A stretch of DNA of 19,697 nucleotides from an uncultured Candidatus Saccharibacteria bacterium (GTDB taxonomy: Bacteria; Patescibacteriota; Saccharimonadia; Saccharimonadales; Saccharimonadaceae). Below are positions 13,755-19,697 of this stretch, one piece after another; within the stretch, counting starts at the first letter, position 1, and each line of letters starts with the position of its first letter. The DNA lies in assembly GCA_938041435.1 (NCBI GenBank), contig CALISR010000015.1:1-19697 (forward strand), given 5' to 3'. The notes beneath the pieces are model-generated. The model worked only from the letters and a program-made list of their open reading frames with translations, was not told the DNA's origin and did no database searches. The position numbers and the translations under genes were made by a program.

Positions 13755-14231
13755 ATGAAAACGCACTACACCTTACTGGAACTAAGCCAAGGTTGGCGGT
13801 ATGTCGGCGACGATTGGGAACTGGATGCTGATAACATAACATGCCGAAACAAACTCACGTCTGCGACGACAATGTTCGGCGCCGACGACACTTGCCCTTG
13901 GTGCATTGAACTTGGAGTTGGATTCACTCTACAAAAATATGTCGAAATCGGCGACCCGTATCTTATAGAAGGCAGTCGTTACGTCCTTACTGTCTGTTCG
14001 CTGTCTTTTGTTGATGATCCACGTGGCAGGTGGTACTTTAAAGATGACGATGAGGCAAAGCCTCTGATTATGAATACGCTTGATTATGATGTTATCTCTG
14101 AGTTCGTTCGAACGAAATTAAAGGAGTATGTTTTTACGCCAACACCTGATCGTCCGTATGGAGATGATGTCGAATTTCGTAATGTCACGAAGCACTGGCT
14201 TTATGATGCCGACTGGGACGACTACCACTAG
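13755..14231 (+). CDS. Unrecognised 158-residue soluble acidic protein
   Basis: I chose ATG 13755 (MKTHYTLLELSQGWRYVGDD) over an in-frame GTG at 13704 because a -10 box ends 6 nt before it. The protein has no signal peptide or membrane segment, is rich in D, W and Y, and is mostly strand-like: a pattern of short beta strands (WRYVGDDWELDADNI, FGADDTCPWCIELG, YVLTVCSLSFV) followed by one helix (VISEFVRTKLKEYV) and an acidic, aromatic end (WLYDADWDDYH). TCPWC is a CxxC-like pair (CPWC) but nothing else suggests thioredoxin or a zinc finger. Size, acidity and the company of two other such orphans resemble immunity proteins, which is speculation. I do not recognise a family. Confidence 0.7.
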   Translation: MKTHYTLLELSQGWRYVGDDWELDADNITCRNKLTSATTMFGADDTCPWCIELGVGFTLQKYVEIGDPYLIEGSRYVLTVCSLSFVDDPRGRWYFKDDDEAKPLIMNTLDYDVISEFVRTKLKEYVFTPTPDRPYGDDVEFRNVTKHWLYDADWDDYH

Positions 14232-14305
14232 CCGCCTTATTTTCGATTGCGTTAATGACTTGTTCGTCAACCACGAACTATTTGTAAATCAAAGAGGTGC
14301 TCACT

Positions 14306-14450
14306 ATGCCATCCGCCTACTCTGAGGATGAGTATCTTGCAGCACTCTTATTAAGCACGAAGATATTCTTGTAGAAACAAGCAGAGGACTGACACACAAA
14401 AGTAATTTGCTAGTTAATAGAGTATTTGTAATTGACATTTTCATCTGTTA
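14306..14450 (+). pseudogene. Short frameshifted ORF between two unknown genes
   Basis: ATG 14306 has a good ribosome site (AGAGGTG, 14292-14298) and begins MPSAYSEDEYLAAL, then stops at 14372-14374. Shifting frame in the TTATTA stretch near 14346 lets it continue IKHEDILVETSRGLTHKSNL, then LVNRVFVIDIFIC, to a TAG at 14448-14450. A real start signal joined to a protein-like continuation suggests a small gene killed by a frameshift, although a 22-residue peptide could still be made. The promoter of the next gene overlaps its end. Family unknown. The bases 14232-14305 show nothing else. Confidence 0.35.
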
Positions 14451-14484
14451 GTATGATAGTTATATACTGATAATACAGAAGGAG
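14432..14484 (+). promoter_or_regulatory. Promoter and ribosome site of the 244-residue gene
   Basis: TTGACA (14432-14437) is a perfect -35, with GATAGT (14455-14460) as -10 at 17 bp. The Shine-Dalgarno AGAAGGAG (14477-14484) is strong and sets the start at 14492. This gene therefore uses classical initiation, in contrast to its leaderless neighbours. Confidence 0.65.
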
Positions 14485-14491
14485 CACGCTC

Positions 14492-15226
14492 ATGAACAAC
14501 TTTGACGGATCATCATTCACGATCGGCATCTATGCAGACAAAGACAACGCTGTTACGATGTCTAAAATTATTAGTGCGTTGAGTGCCGTTGATCTTCACT
14601 TTGCCAACAAGATCTTCACAGCCACGACGGCCAGTGAGATGCCACAGTTAATGAACTTTGATAAGCCAGTAGAACAAGTTAGTCACTATATCGATGAATC
14701 GCACAAGATCCTATACGGGCTCGCCTGCTGGCACCCTTATTTCGAAAATGTTGTTGTTGGATTGGATCAAAATGCGAACGACAACAAGGGATATGCGATA
14801 AGACTGTCATTTGACTCTGATGTGCTAGGCATTCCAGTTGCGCTACGTGACGAGCAGGATAATGATGATGCGCTTCTATTTTGGAGTACAGCAACCACGA
14901 TTATGACTAACTTATCTGTCAAGCTCAATGCATGCTATGCAGCGATGGGAGAAGAGATAGTATTTCCGACACCCAAAGAGATTATTGGTGACCACTCCTC
15001 TTGGGAAAACTACAAACCTACCACTTGGTGGTTCTCCGAGAAACTTGTATCGGAACATATTCTGCCAGATGAAGACCCAAATCCTGATACATCACCAACA
15101 CAGACCCCTAAGGAAGCAGGAAGTGTTGTGGTCTCTTACTGGGATCCACTAACTGCCAATGCACCGTTTTATCAAGCCGAGATGGATATGATGTTGGCGC
15201 GGCTTGGCGAGAAGCTAAAGTCTTAG
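14492..15226 (+). CDS. Unrecognised 244-residue soluble acidic protein
   Basis: It starts MNNFDGSSFTIGIYADKDNA with a strong ribosome site. It has no signal peptide and no membrane segment. It appears alpha-beta: a first strand (SFTIGIYA) and helix (VTMSKIISALSAVDLHFANK), a KILYGLACWHPYFENVVVG segment (72-90), a middle part with LRDEQDNDDALLFWSTATTI, a Trp-rich stretch (SSWENYKPTTWWFSEK) and a Pro/Thr/Asp spacer (DEDPNPDTSPTQTPKEAG) before a short C-terminal helix. The acidic character (many D and E) and single-gene transcription resemble immunity or stress proteins, but I recognise no family and assign no function. The frame is clean and the promoter is the best in this stretch, so it is very probably a real gene. 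Confidence 0.75.
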   Translation: MNNFDGSSFTIGIYADKDNAVTMSKIISALSAVDLHFANKIFTATTASEMPQLMNFDKPVEQVSHYIDESHKILYGLACWHPYFENVVVGLDQNANDNKGYAIRLSFDSDVLGIPVALRDEQDNDDALLFWSTATTIMTNLSVKLNACYAAMGEEIVFPTPKEIIGDHSSWENYKPTTWWFSEKLVSEHILPDEDPNPDTSPTQTPKEAGSVVVSYWDPLTANAPFYQAEMDMMLARLGEKLKS

Positions 15227-15314
15227 AGCTTCGAAACATGCTTTAGTAGCAAACCAGAAGAAATACTGATCACCTTATACGAGGGTCTATCCAACTTAAG
15301 GTATTAATGTGTTA

Positions 15315-15320
15315 TATAAT
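15315..15320 (+). promoter_or_regulatory. -10 box of the 156-residue gene
   Basis: TATAAT at 15315-15320 is preceded by a weak -35 (CAACTT, 15292-15297, 17 bp). The predicted start leaves a leader of about 30 nt containing GGAG (15350-15353), so initiation at 15359 is of the Shine-Dalgarno type. Bases 15227-15314 hold no other signal that I can see. Confidence 0.5.
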
Positions 15321-15358
15321 ACGTTGATCAAATATTTTACACACGTTATGGAGCACCT

Positions 15359-15829
15359 ATGGCAATAAAAATAGATGGAGATATTACTCAGTATATCAAA
15401 CTAGTCGGACAGAGCGGAGAGACAGTCAAGGTGGAAGTGCAACGCATTGTCGACACGTCAGGCTGCACTTTAAGCATACGAGAAGTCGACGAAGATTTCC
15501 TCGGTTACGGCTCAACTGAGTCGTATTGGTCGCTACACGCCGCAGGATTAGAATTTCACTGGAAGAATGATCTACTGAGTGCTGCTACCCTATTCACTCA
15601 AGAACAGCTGTTCGGAAAATATAGTCCATATTCCCAGCCTCTATTTGACAATTTTTCCAACACTGCCATGCGAGATGAGATTATTCAGCATCTTGGCAGG
15701 CCTGCAAGAGAGGGGAAATGGAAACAGTCTTGGATTCGCTACAATAATCCAAATGGCACTTGGATCAACTTTGAGTTCGACAGTACATTACATTTGCGCA
15801 TGGTGATGGTTTGCATGCCTGTCGGCTAG
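15359..15829 (+). CDS. Unrecognised 156-residue soluble protein
   Basis: The protein begins MAIKIDGDITQYIKLVGQSG with GGAG 6 nt upstream of the start. It has no signal peptide or membrane segment. The first 70 residues read as beta strands (ETVKVEVQRIVDTSG, TLSIREVDEDFLG, SYWSLHAAGLEFHWK), followed by a helical middle (AMRDEIIQHLGRPAREGKWK) and two final strands (GTWINFEFDSTLHLRMVMV). The turn REGKWKQSWIRYNNPNGTW is like the edge of small beta-barrel or immunity folds, but the resemblance is not enough for a call. It is the third orphan protein in a row, each with its own promoter. A TCGGCTAGCCGA palindrome overlaps the stop codon. Confidence 0.7.
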   Translation: MAIKIDGDITQYIKLVGQSGETVKVEVQRIVDTSGCTLSIREVDEDFLGYGSTESYWSLHAAGLEFHWKNDLLSAATLFTQEQLFGKYSPYSQPLFDNFSNTAMRDEIIQHLGRPAREGKWKQSWIRYNNPNGTWINFEFDSTLHLRMVMVCMPVG

Positions 15830-16073
15830 CCGATTCAGTTCTCTTCTTCCAAGGTGCCGAGTAGGTTCTCAAGGTCTTCGTTACTAAGTCAACAGTGGTA
15901 TCCGTTTGCTCATGACATACGTAGCCACCGTCGTTTAGGTGCTCCTCTCTAGCCTGAGAGATCTTCCTCTAGAACAGTAGAGTTTGATCAATAGGGCACT
16001 ATTTCGCATGAGAAGTGTAAGTTATCAGTGATTGAATCATGTTGTTGATAGAGTAGTGATTTGCATAGGTAAG
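15830..16073. other. 244-bp convergent intergenic region
   Basis: The region lies between genes that converge from both sides. A small hairpin, TCTCT (15946-15950) with AGAGA (15957-15961) around a 6-nt loop, and the palindrome at 15822-15833 followed by pyrimidine-rich sequence are weak candidates for termination. On the minus strand, two short frames give DGGYVCHEQTDTTVD and LSNEDLENLLGTLEEEN followed by a stop (15837-15839), which could be the frameshifted tail of a lost gene. Neither is strong. Confidence 0.35.
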
Positions 16074-16700
16074 CTACACATTGCGCCGACCAAGCATCAT
16101 CATGCGCACAAAGTCGAAGGCGAGGCCGCAGAGCCAGCCGAGGGCGAAGGCAGCAATGGATTCGGCACCGGAGAGTGGATAGCCGTTGAAGCGGGCGATG
16201 AGATAGATAGCTAGAGTGAGTACGAAGGCGGCAATGGCACCAGAGAGTAGCGCGTTGGGCCGGGCAACGGTACTGCCAGTGACTTCGCTTGCTTTCTCGA
16301 TGGCTGGGTTGTGGATGACTTTGCTAAAGGCGCGGCTCGAGGGCGAGAGCTGGGATTGGACGGCTGCCATGGTTTTATCGAAGCGTTCTTGCTGAGCAGC
16401 TGGGCTGGTTTGGCGTTGGCGCTCAGCGCGCTGTTGTTCGCGGGTTTCGCGCTGGCGGCGCTCAGCTTCGACAGTGGCTCGTTCTTGCTCGGCAGCTTGC
16501 TCGTAGACTTGCTCGGCTTCGTGGCGAGCGGCCCTAAGGGTTTCGCGTCGCTGACGCGTTTCGCCCTGGAGGCTGGGGTGCTCTAACTGGCGGTGTTCGC
16601 CAGATTGACGTAGGGCAGTCAGCTGCTCGGCGCGTGATTGCTCGATAGTTTGCTCGGTGCGGTGCTCAGGCTGGCGTTTGGTGGTAAATCGTTCTGCCAT
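16074..16700 (-). CDS. Coiled-coil protein with two C-terminal membrane segments
   Basis: This 208-residue protein has a very charged first half rich in E, Q and R (about 10-100, with a likely coiled coil over 45-96, e.g. QVYEQAAEQERATVEAERRQ), then two hydrophobic segments (149-171 and 180-203) linked by a short NGYPLSGAE loop, and a basic end (GRRNV). The topology suggests a membrane-anchored cytoplasmic coiled coil. It starts 14 bp after the surface-protein stop with a full AAGGAG ribosome site, so the two are one operon and may act together at the envelope, for example as scaffold or tether. The family is not recognised. The repetitive E/R/Q composition makes homology searches prone to false hits. 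Confidence 0.75.
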   Translation of the reverse strand: MAERFTTKRQPEHRTEQTIEQSRAEQLTALRQSGEHRQLEHPSLQGETRQRRETLRAARHEAEQVYEQAAEQERATVEAERRQRETREQQRAERQRQTSPAAQQERFDKTMAAVQSQLSPSSRAFSKVIHNPAIEKASEVTGSTVARPNALLSGAIAAFVLTLAIYLIARFNGYPLSGAESIAAFALGWLCGLAFDFVRMMMLGRRNV

Positions 16701-16714
16701 TGGTTTCTCCTTGG

Positions 16715-18334
16715 TTAGATTGTTCCGACGTTAAAGTTGCGGCGCACGAGGCGGATCTCGGTGCTGAGTTGGCGTGAGCGAGCGTAGAAGAAGACTACTA
16801 CCGCAAGGACGATGCCAGCAAAGATGATATTCTCGCTGCTACCAGTGTGGGGCAGCTCGGTTACGACTTGCTCGACGACGCGCTTCTCGGCGGGGCAATC
16901 TACCTTAGTGCTGAGTGTATTGCCAAAGGTGTTGTCGATGCGGCAATCGTAGGAGGTTGCGTTGCTGGTGCCAGTACCCATCGAAGGAATCTGATCTTTG
17001 AGCTGGACGGTAAATTGCCGCTCTTGGCTCTCACCTGGTTTGATCTCTACAGCTGGCCAGCTGAGGATGGTTGCATCGGTGCTGGCGCTTTGGTTGGTGT
17101 CTTTGCCAAGAGTACCGCCACCAGCGTCGACAACTGTAGCGTATTGGAGAACGTCGCTAAGGTTGTCGCTAAAGGTGAATTTCTCGGCATTGAGGCCTTT
17201 GTTGGTGACGCTGAGCTTGTAGGTAATGCGGTCGTGGGCTTTGGCGGTGACGGTGGTTGTCTCAGCACTGTTTTGGGTGAGGTTGTGGCCACTCTTGGTC
17301 TGGACGAATTTGGCAGTACAGGTCTTGTCCTCTAACCAGAGGGTGTTGTTGCCTGGGCAGGGCTGGCAGCGAGCATCATCTTTGAGCAGGGTAGGGTTGA
17401 CCGGGCAGCGGGCGGGTGCAGCGATGACGAAGGTCTTGGCACAGGCCTCGCTGGTGCGGTCGCCCAGAGAGGTTTTGACAGTGAGGACGACACGGTACGA
17501 ACCGGGTGTTTTCTCGCTGTAGCTGACGGTAGGCGTACTGCTCTCGAGTGTTTTGGCGAGCTTGCCATCGCGGTAGACCTGGAAGACATAGCCGGTGATG
17601 GTAGCGCCATGCTGGGCAGATGCTGCAGCGGTGAATTGGTAGGTGGTGTCGTTCTTGTTGATGACAAGGCCACTACAGCTTGCCACTGGCGTTGGCTTGA
17701 TGACAGATGGCGGCGTGCTGCAGTTTGGGTAGGTACCGACCTGGCCGGGTGGGCAAACAGGTGCGGGTGGCACTGTCTGGGTGATGAGGTTACCACAGTT
17801 GAGCATAATGGCGAACCAGCCAAACTTTGCTGAGTGGCCAACGAATGCCCGGTAGGTGAAGTTCCCCCACAGGTGGTGTGGCCGGTAGTAGAAGTTGCGC
17901 ATTCCACCTTGCGCTGCCTTCACAGAATACACGCCTTCGCCCTGGGCAGCACTAAAGTGCGGCGTCATTCCCCACGAGTAGGTGCTCTCGGTGCTTCGCC
18001 GGGTTTCGAGGCGAGTTGTCGCTTGTTGCAGCTCAGCACGAGTAATGCCGATGGTGCTGTAGAGGTCGCGGATGTTGTTGGTGTTGGCGTCGTAGTGTGC
18101 CATGAGCTGCGAGCCATTGCTAATTCCACCGTAGATCATATCGCTTGGGTCGGCGGCGTTAGCCGATTCTGGTGGCGCAAGCAGCGTGAATGACTGCACG
18201 ACGAGTGCGAGCGCAGTAAAGATCAGCCCCAAGCGACGCGTTGCTTCCTCTTTGCGCAAGCGCTTCGCATAGAAACCCAGTTGGCCGACGATCGCCGGAC
18301 TGAGCGATAAGTTTGATACGAGTTTCCGAAACAT
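16715..18334 (-). CDS. LPxTG-anchored surface protein with PKD-like and DUF11-like domains, Saccharibacteria type
   Basis: The start is MFRKLVSNLS at 18334, not the longer in-frame ATG at 18409, which lies within the -35 box of the promoter. The 539-residue product has a long leader (FYAKRLRKEEATRRLGLIFT, then a hydrophobic stretch, cleavage likely near ESANA-AD at about 60), an N-terminal domain with DMIYGGISNGSQL and ITRAELQ, a Pro/Cys-rich link (PPAPVCPPGQVG), a PKD-like domain (about 220-310), a DUF11-like domain (about 345-475, YKLSVTNKGLNAEKFTFSD), and a sorting signal LPHTG (494-498) followed by a membrane helix and an unusually long basic tail. A sortase should link it to the cell surface, where it may mediate host contact. 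This leader and layout are known from Saccharibacteria. Confidence 0.85.
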   Translation of the reverse strand: MFRKLVSNLSLSPAIVGQLGFYAKRLRKEEATRRLGLIFTALALVVQSFTLLAPPESANAADPSDMIYGGISNGSQLMAHYDANTNNIRDLYSTIGITRAELQQATTRLETRRSTESTYSWGMTPHFSAAQGEGVYSVKAAQGGMRNFYYRPHHLWGNFTYRAFVGHSAKFGWFAIMLNCGNLITQTVPPAPVCPPGQVGTYPNCSTPPSVIKPTPVASCSGLVINKNDTTYQFTAAASAQHGATITGYVFQVYRDGKLAKTLESSTPTVSYSEKTPGSYRVVLTVKTSLGDRTSEACAKTFVIAAPARCPVNPTLLKDDARCQPCPGNNTLWLEDKTCTAKFVQTKSGHNLTQNSAETTTVTAKAHDRITYKLSVTNKGLNAEKFTFSDNLSDVLQYATVVDAGGGTLGKDTNQSASTDATILSWPAVEIKPGESQERQFTVQLKDQIPSMGTGTSNATSYDCRIDNTFGNTLSTKVDCPAEKRVVEQVVTELPHTGSSENIIFAGIVLAVVVFFYARSRQLSTEIRLVRRNFNVGTI

Positions 18335-18380
18335 GATGTACCCCCATAGACCATCAATGTTAGCTAAATGTTCTATGTAT

Positions 18381-18409
18381 ATTCTAGCAATGTGTTGCAC
18401 GAAATGCAA
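18381..18409 (-). promoter_or_regulatory. Promoter of the surface-protein operon
   Basis: On the minus strand TTGCAT (complement of 18404-18409) and TAGAAT (complement of 18381-18386) lie 17 bp apart, with an extended TGC before the -10. Transcription should begin near 18374, giving about 40 nt of leader and a GGGGGT ribosome-site-like stretch (18340-18345) before ATG 18334. Confidence 0.7.
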
Positions 18410-18445
18410 TTGTTTATTGGTTGTGCTTACTAATACATGATGTAG

Positions 18446-18462
18446 AAGCTGCGGCGCAGCTT
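18446..18462. repeat. 17-bp palindrome (AAGCTGCG-G-CGCAGCTT) in the divergent region
   Basis: AAGCTGCG (18446-18453) and CGCAGCTT (18455-18462) are perfect complements around one base, 7 bp upstream of the -35 of the helix-hairpin-helix gene and 37 bp upstream of the -35 of the surface-protein operon. It could be an operator for either direction. As RNA it would fold into a 7-bp stem followed by GTCTTATTT, a modest intrinsic terminator for rightward read-through. Confidence 0.5.
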
Positions 18463-18469
18463 GTCTTAT

Positions 18470-18499
18470 TTGACAATAAGCGCCAATTTAGAGAATAAT
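18470..18499 (+). promoter_or_regulatory. Promoter of the helix-hairpin-helix gene, apparently leaderless
   Basis: TTGACA (18470-18475) is a perfect -35; AATAAT (18494-18499) is the -10 at 18 bp. The predicted start, about 7 nt on, coincides with ATG 18507, and there is no ribosome site. Confidence 0.55.
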
Positions 18500-18506
18500 A
18501 TGGAAT

Positions 18507-18953
18507 ATGGCTCGCTCTGCTCGCTCACACCATCCCGATGACTTCGCGCTCGATATTGCGCATGATGAGCTCGATCTCTTTCGCTGGTTTCTCTTGGTGT
18601 ATCTGTTGGGTAAGCCAATACAATCGCCGGTGGCGGTGCAGACTTGGCGTCTCTTGGTGGAGCGCCAGCTTGATACGCCGTGGGCGCTACTTGCGGTGGA
18701 GCGCAAACGCCTCGTGCGGCTGCTGGATGAAGGCAAATACACGCGCTATGATGAGAAAACAGCAACGGCGCTGCGGCTGTGTGCACAGCAGCTGATTAAC
18801 TGGTATGATGGCTCGCTGATGCTGCTCATCGATAGTAGCTCGGGCGAAGCTGAGTGCGCCAAACGTCTGCAAAAATTCTACGGCGTCGGGCCAAAGACGG
18901 CGGAGATTTTCCTGCGCGGCGTGGCTGAGTTATTTGCTCAGCGTGTGGAATAA
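18507..18953 (+). CDS. Small helix-hairpin-helix protein related to HhH-GPD DNA glycosylases
   Basis: This 148-residue all-helical protein ends in a helix-hairpin-helix (LQKFYGVGPKTAEIFLRGVA, 121-140; hairpin G126-V-G128-P-K130), like the DNA-binding motif of the endonuclease III/MutY superfamily. The earlier part (LLVYLLGKPIQSPVAVQTWR, then LLDEGKYTRYDEKTATALR) fits the helical bundle that precedes it in that fold. The chain stops right after the hairpin, so the catalytic aspartate of the GPD loop and the iron-sulphur cysteines are absent. It would bind DNA without the usual glycosylase chemistry, or belong to a divergent subgroup. It is divergent from the surface-protein operon and followed 35 bp later by the phosphodiesterase gene. 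Confidence 0.72.
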   Translation: MARSARSHHPDDFALDIAHDELDLFRWFLLVYLLGKPIQSPVAVQTWRLLVERQLDTPWALLAVERKRLVRLLDEGKYTRYDEKTATALRLCAQQLINWYDGSLMLLIDSSSGEAECAKRLQKFYGVGPKTAEIFLRGVAELFAQRVE

Positions 18954-18968
18954 GCGGTTGTTGGATAA

Positions 18969-18984
18969 TATAATTTAAGGAGAA
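18969..18984 (+). promoter_or_regulatory. -10 box and ribosome site ahead of the phosphodiesterase gene
   Basis: TATAAT (18969-18974) has a poor -35 (TGGAAT, 18946-18951), so it may be only an auxiliary promoter; read-through from the preceding gene is also possible. AAGGAG (18977-18982) supports the start at 18989. Confidence 0.45.
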
Positions 18985-18988
18985 ACAA

Positions 18989-19697
18989 ATGCTCAATACA
19001 TTGCAGAAAATAGGACAGAGCGGAGCGCAGTGGAGTCGGCGGCACTGGCGGGGGCTGGCAGTATGTGGAGTGGTTATTATGGGGCTGTGGCTTAATAACA
19101 CGAGTCTCTTCATGCCAAGGCAGCACCCACGGATACTCGCTCACCGAGGCCTGGCGCAGACCTTTGACTACAGCAAAGTTGGTAATGACACCAATACTGC
19201 TGCCATTATGGATAAGCCCGAGCACCCCTATCTTGAGAATACGATCCCATCTATGCGCGCTGCCTTTGATCATGGTGCGGATGTGGTGGAGCTTGACCTC
19301 AAGCTGACGAAAGATCAGCAATTAGCGGTCTTCCATGATTCAACACTGGAATACCGCACAGAGGCCAAGGGCGAGATTGGCAATTACACGATGGCTGAGC
19401 TCAAGCAGCTTGATGTTGGTTATGGCTATACGGCAGATGGTGGCAAAACCTTTCCATTCCGCAGCAAAGGGGTGGGCTTGATGCCAACACTGGATGAGGT
19501 GCTGGCAGCCTTTCCGCGCAAAGATCTTCTCTTACATGTTAAAGACGGCAACCACCAGACATACGAAGTGCTGTGGGGTAAGCTTCGAGCAATGGACCCA
19601 GAACGCTTCAAGCAGATGACGGTCTACGGCAATGACGATGGTATTGCCTGGCTGCGCCAACAAAGCGCGACGCTGCGCTTGTGTTCCAAGGCGATGA
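18989..19697 (+). CDS. Glycerophosphodiester phosphodiesterase (GDPD), membrane-anchored, 3' end beyond the window
   Basis: The visible 236 residues begin MLNTLQKIGQSGAQWSRRHW, with one hydrophobic segment (about 22-40) that anchors or exports the enzyme, then the GDPD TIM-barrel start: LAHRG (50-54), ENT (83-85), GADVVELDLKLTKD (96-109; E101 and D103 bind the metal) and FHD (115-117). These are the catalytic and metal positions of the family, which hydrolyses glycerophosphodiesters to glycerol 3-phosphate and an alcohol. Outside the membrane it could salvage host or self lipid head groups, useful to an organism with few biosynthetic genes; that last point is inference. A 20-residue insertion before ENT (FDYSKVGNDTNTAAIMDKPE) lengthens the usual HRG-ENT gap. 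The gene runs off the right edge. Confidence 0.9.
   Translation, partial: MLNTLQKIGQSGAQWSRRHWRGLAVCGVVIMGLWLNNTSLFMPRQHPRILAHRGLAQTFDYSKVGNDTNTAAIMDKPEHPYLENTIPSMRAAFDHGADVVELDLKLTKDQQLAVFHDSTLEYRTEAKGEIGNYTMAELKQLDVGYGYTADGGKTFPFRSKGVGLMPTLDEVLAAFPRKDLLLHVKDGNHQTYEVLWGKLRAMDPERFKQMTVYGNDDGIAWLRQQSATLRLCSKAM

Noticed and set aside
17332..17907. A 191-codon minus-strand frame rich in Ser, Thr and Pro
   Set aside because: It is an alternate frame of the surface-protein gene; the real frame carries the PKD-like and DUF11-like domains and the LPHTG anchor.
18335..18409. Longer start for the surface protein at 18409
   Set aside because: That ATG lies within the -35 box and upstream of the predicted transcription start; the leader typical of the family begins at MFRKL.
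18924..18942. GCTGAG/CTCAGC hairpin at the end of the HhH gene as a terminator
   Set aside because: It lies within coding sequence and has no T-run; the next gene follows 35 bp later.

Overview
The window looks like a chromosomal stretch of a Candidatus Saccharibacteria (TM7) or closely related Patescibacteria genome. This is my reading of protein families, not a database result. The main pointers are a surface protein with the FYAKRLRKEE...RRLGLIFTALAL leader followed by an LPHTG anchor, a short P/Q-rich protein ending in a DLIEK-W...DP...KRYGRK module placed directly before a VirD4/TraG-like ATPase with a long Pro/Ser/Gln tail, and very short or absent 5' leaders. The left 8 kb is AT-rich and full of broken genes. 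The right 11.7 kb is richer in GC and mostly intact.

Left, accessory island (1-8006). It opens with an XRE-Panacea antitoxin and an overlapping RelE-like toxin under a promoter that carries an inverted repeat (43-1214). A decayed insertion-sequence scar follows (about 1284-1625). A minus-strand pair comes next: an XRE-ImmA/IrrE-like protein followed 2 bp later by a DUF4411 PIN-like protein (3275-1657). About 900 bp of C-rich, gene-poor DNA (3334-4207) separates it from a plus-strand locus that was once a type I restriction-modification operon. That operon holds a short ORF that may be the HsdM tail, a DUF3800 gene, a frameshifted hsdS, a second ImmA-like gene, a second PIN gene, and an internally deleted, repeatedly frameshifted hsdR. 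Nearly every junction overlaps by a few bases, so these genes were one translationally coupled unit. The restriction genes are dead while the three accessory genes remain open. Both ImmA-like proteins have lost zinc ligands.

Right, backbone (8007-19697). A DUF167/YggU gene precedes a hairpin and a possible 33-residue minus-strand peptide. A membrane-anchored PdaC-like polysaccharide deacetylase (minus) then diverges from the two-gene ATPase operon (10183-13668), with a 9-bp inverted repeat between the two promoters. Three separately promoted, unrecognised soluble proteins follow (13755-15829). A convergent minus-strand pair comes next: the LPHTG surface protein and a coiled-coil protein with two membrane segments. 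The window ends with a small helix-hairpin-helix protein and the 5' part of a membrane-anchored glycerophosphodiester phosphodiesterase.

The genes suggest three themes: defence or addiction modules on a decaying restriction island, envelope remodelling and surface display, and a DNA-translocase-like or secretion-like ATPase. Several promoters end within 0-11 bases of the start codon (8017, 10081 minus, 10183, 13755, 18507 and perhaps 4208), which suggests that leaderless translation is common in this organism. I saw no tRNA, rRNA or CRISPR array.
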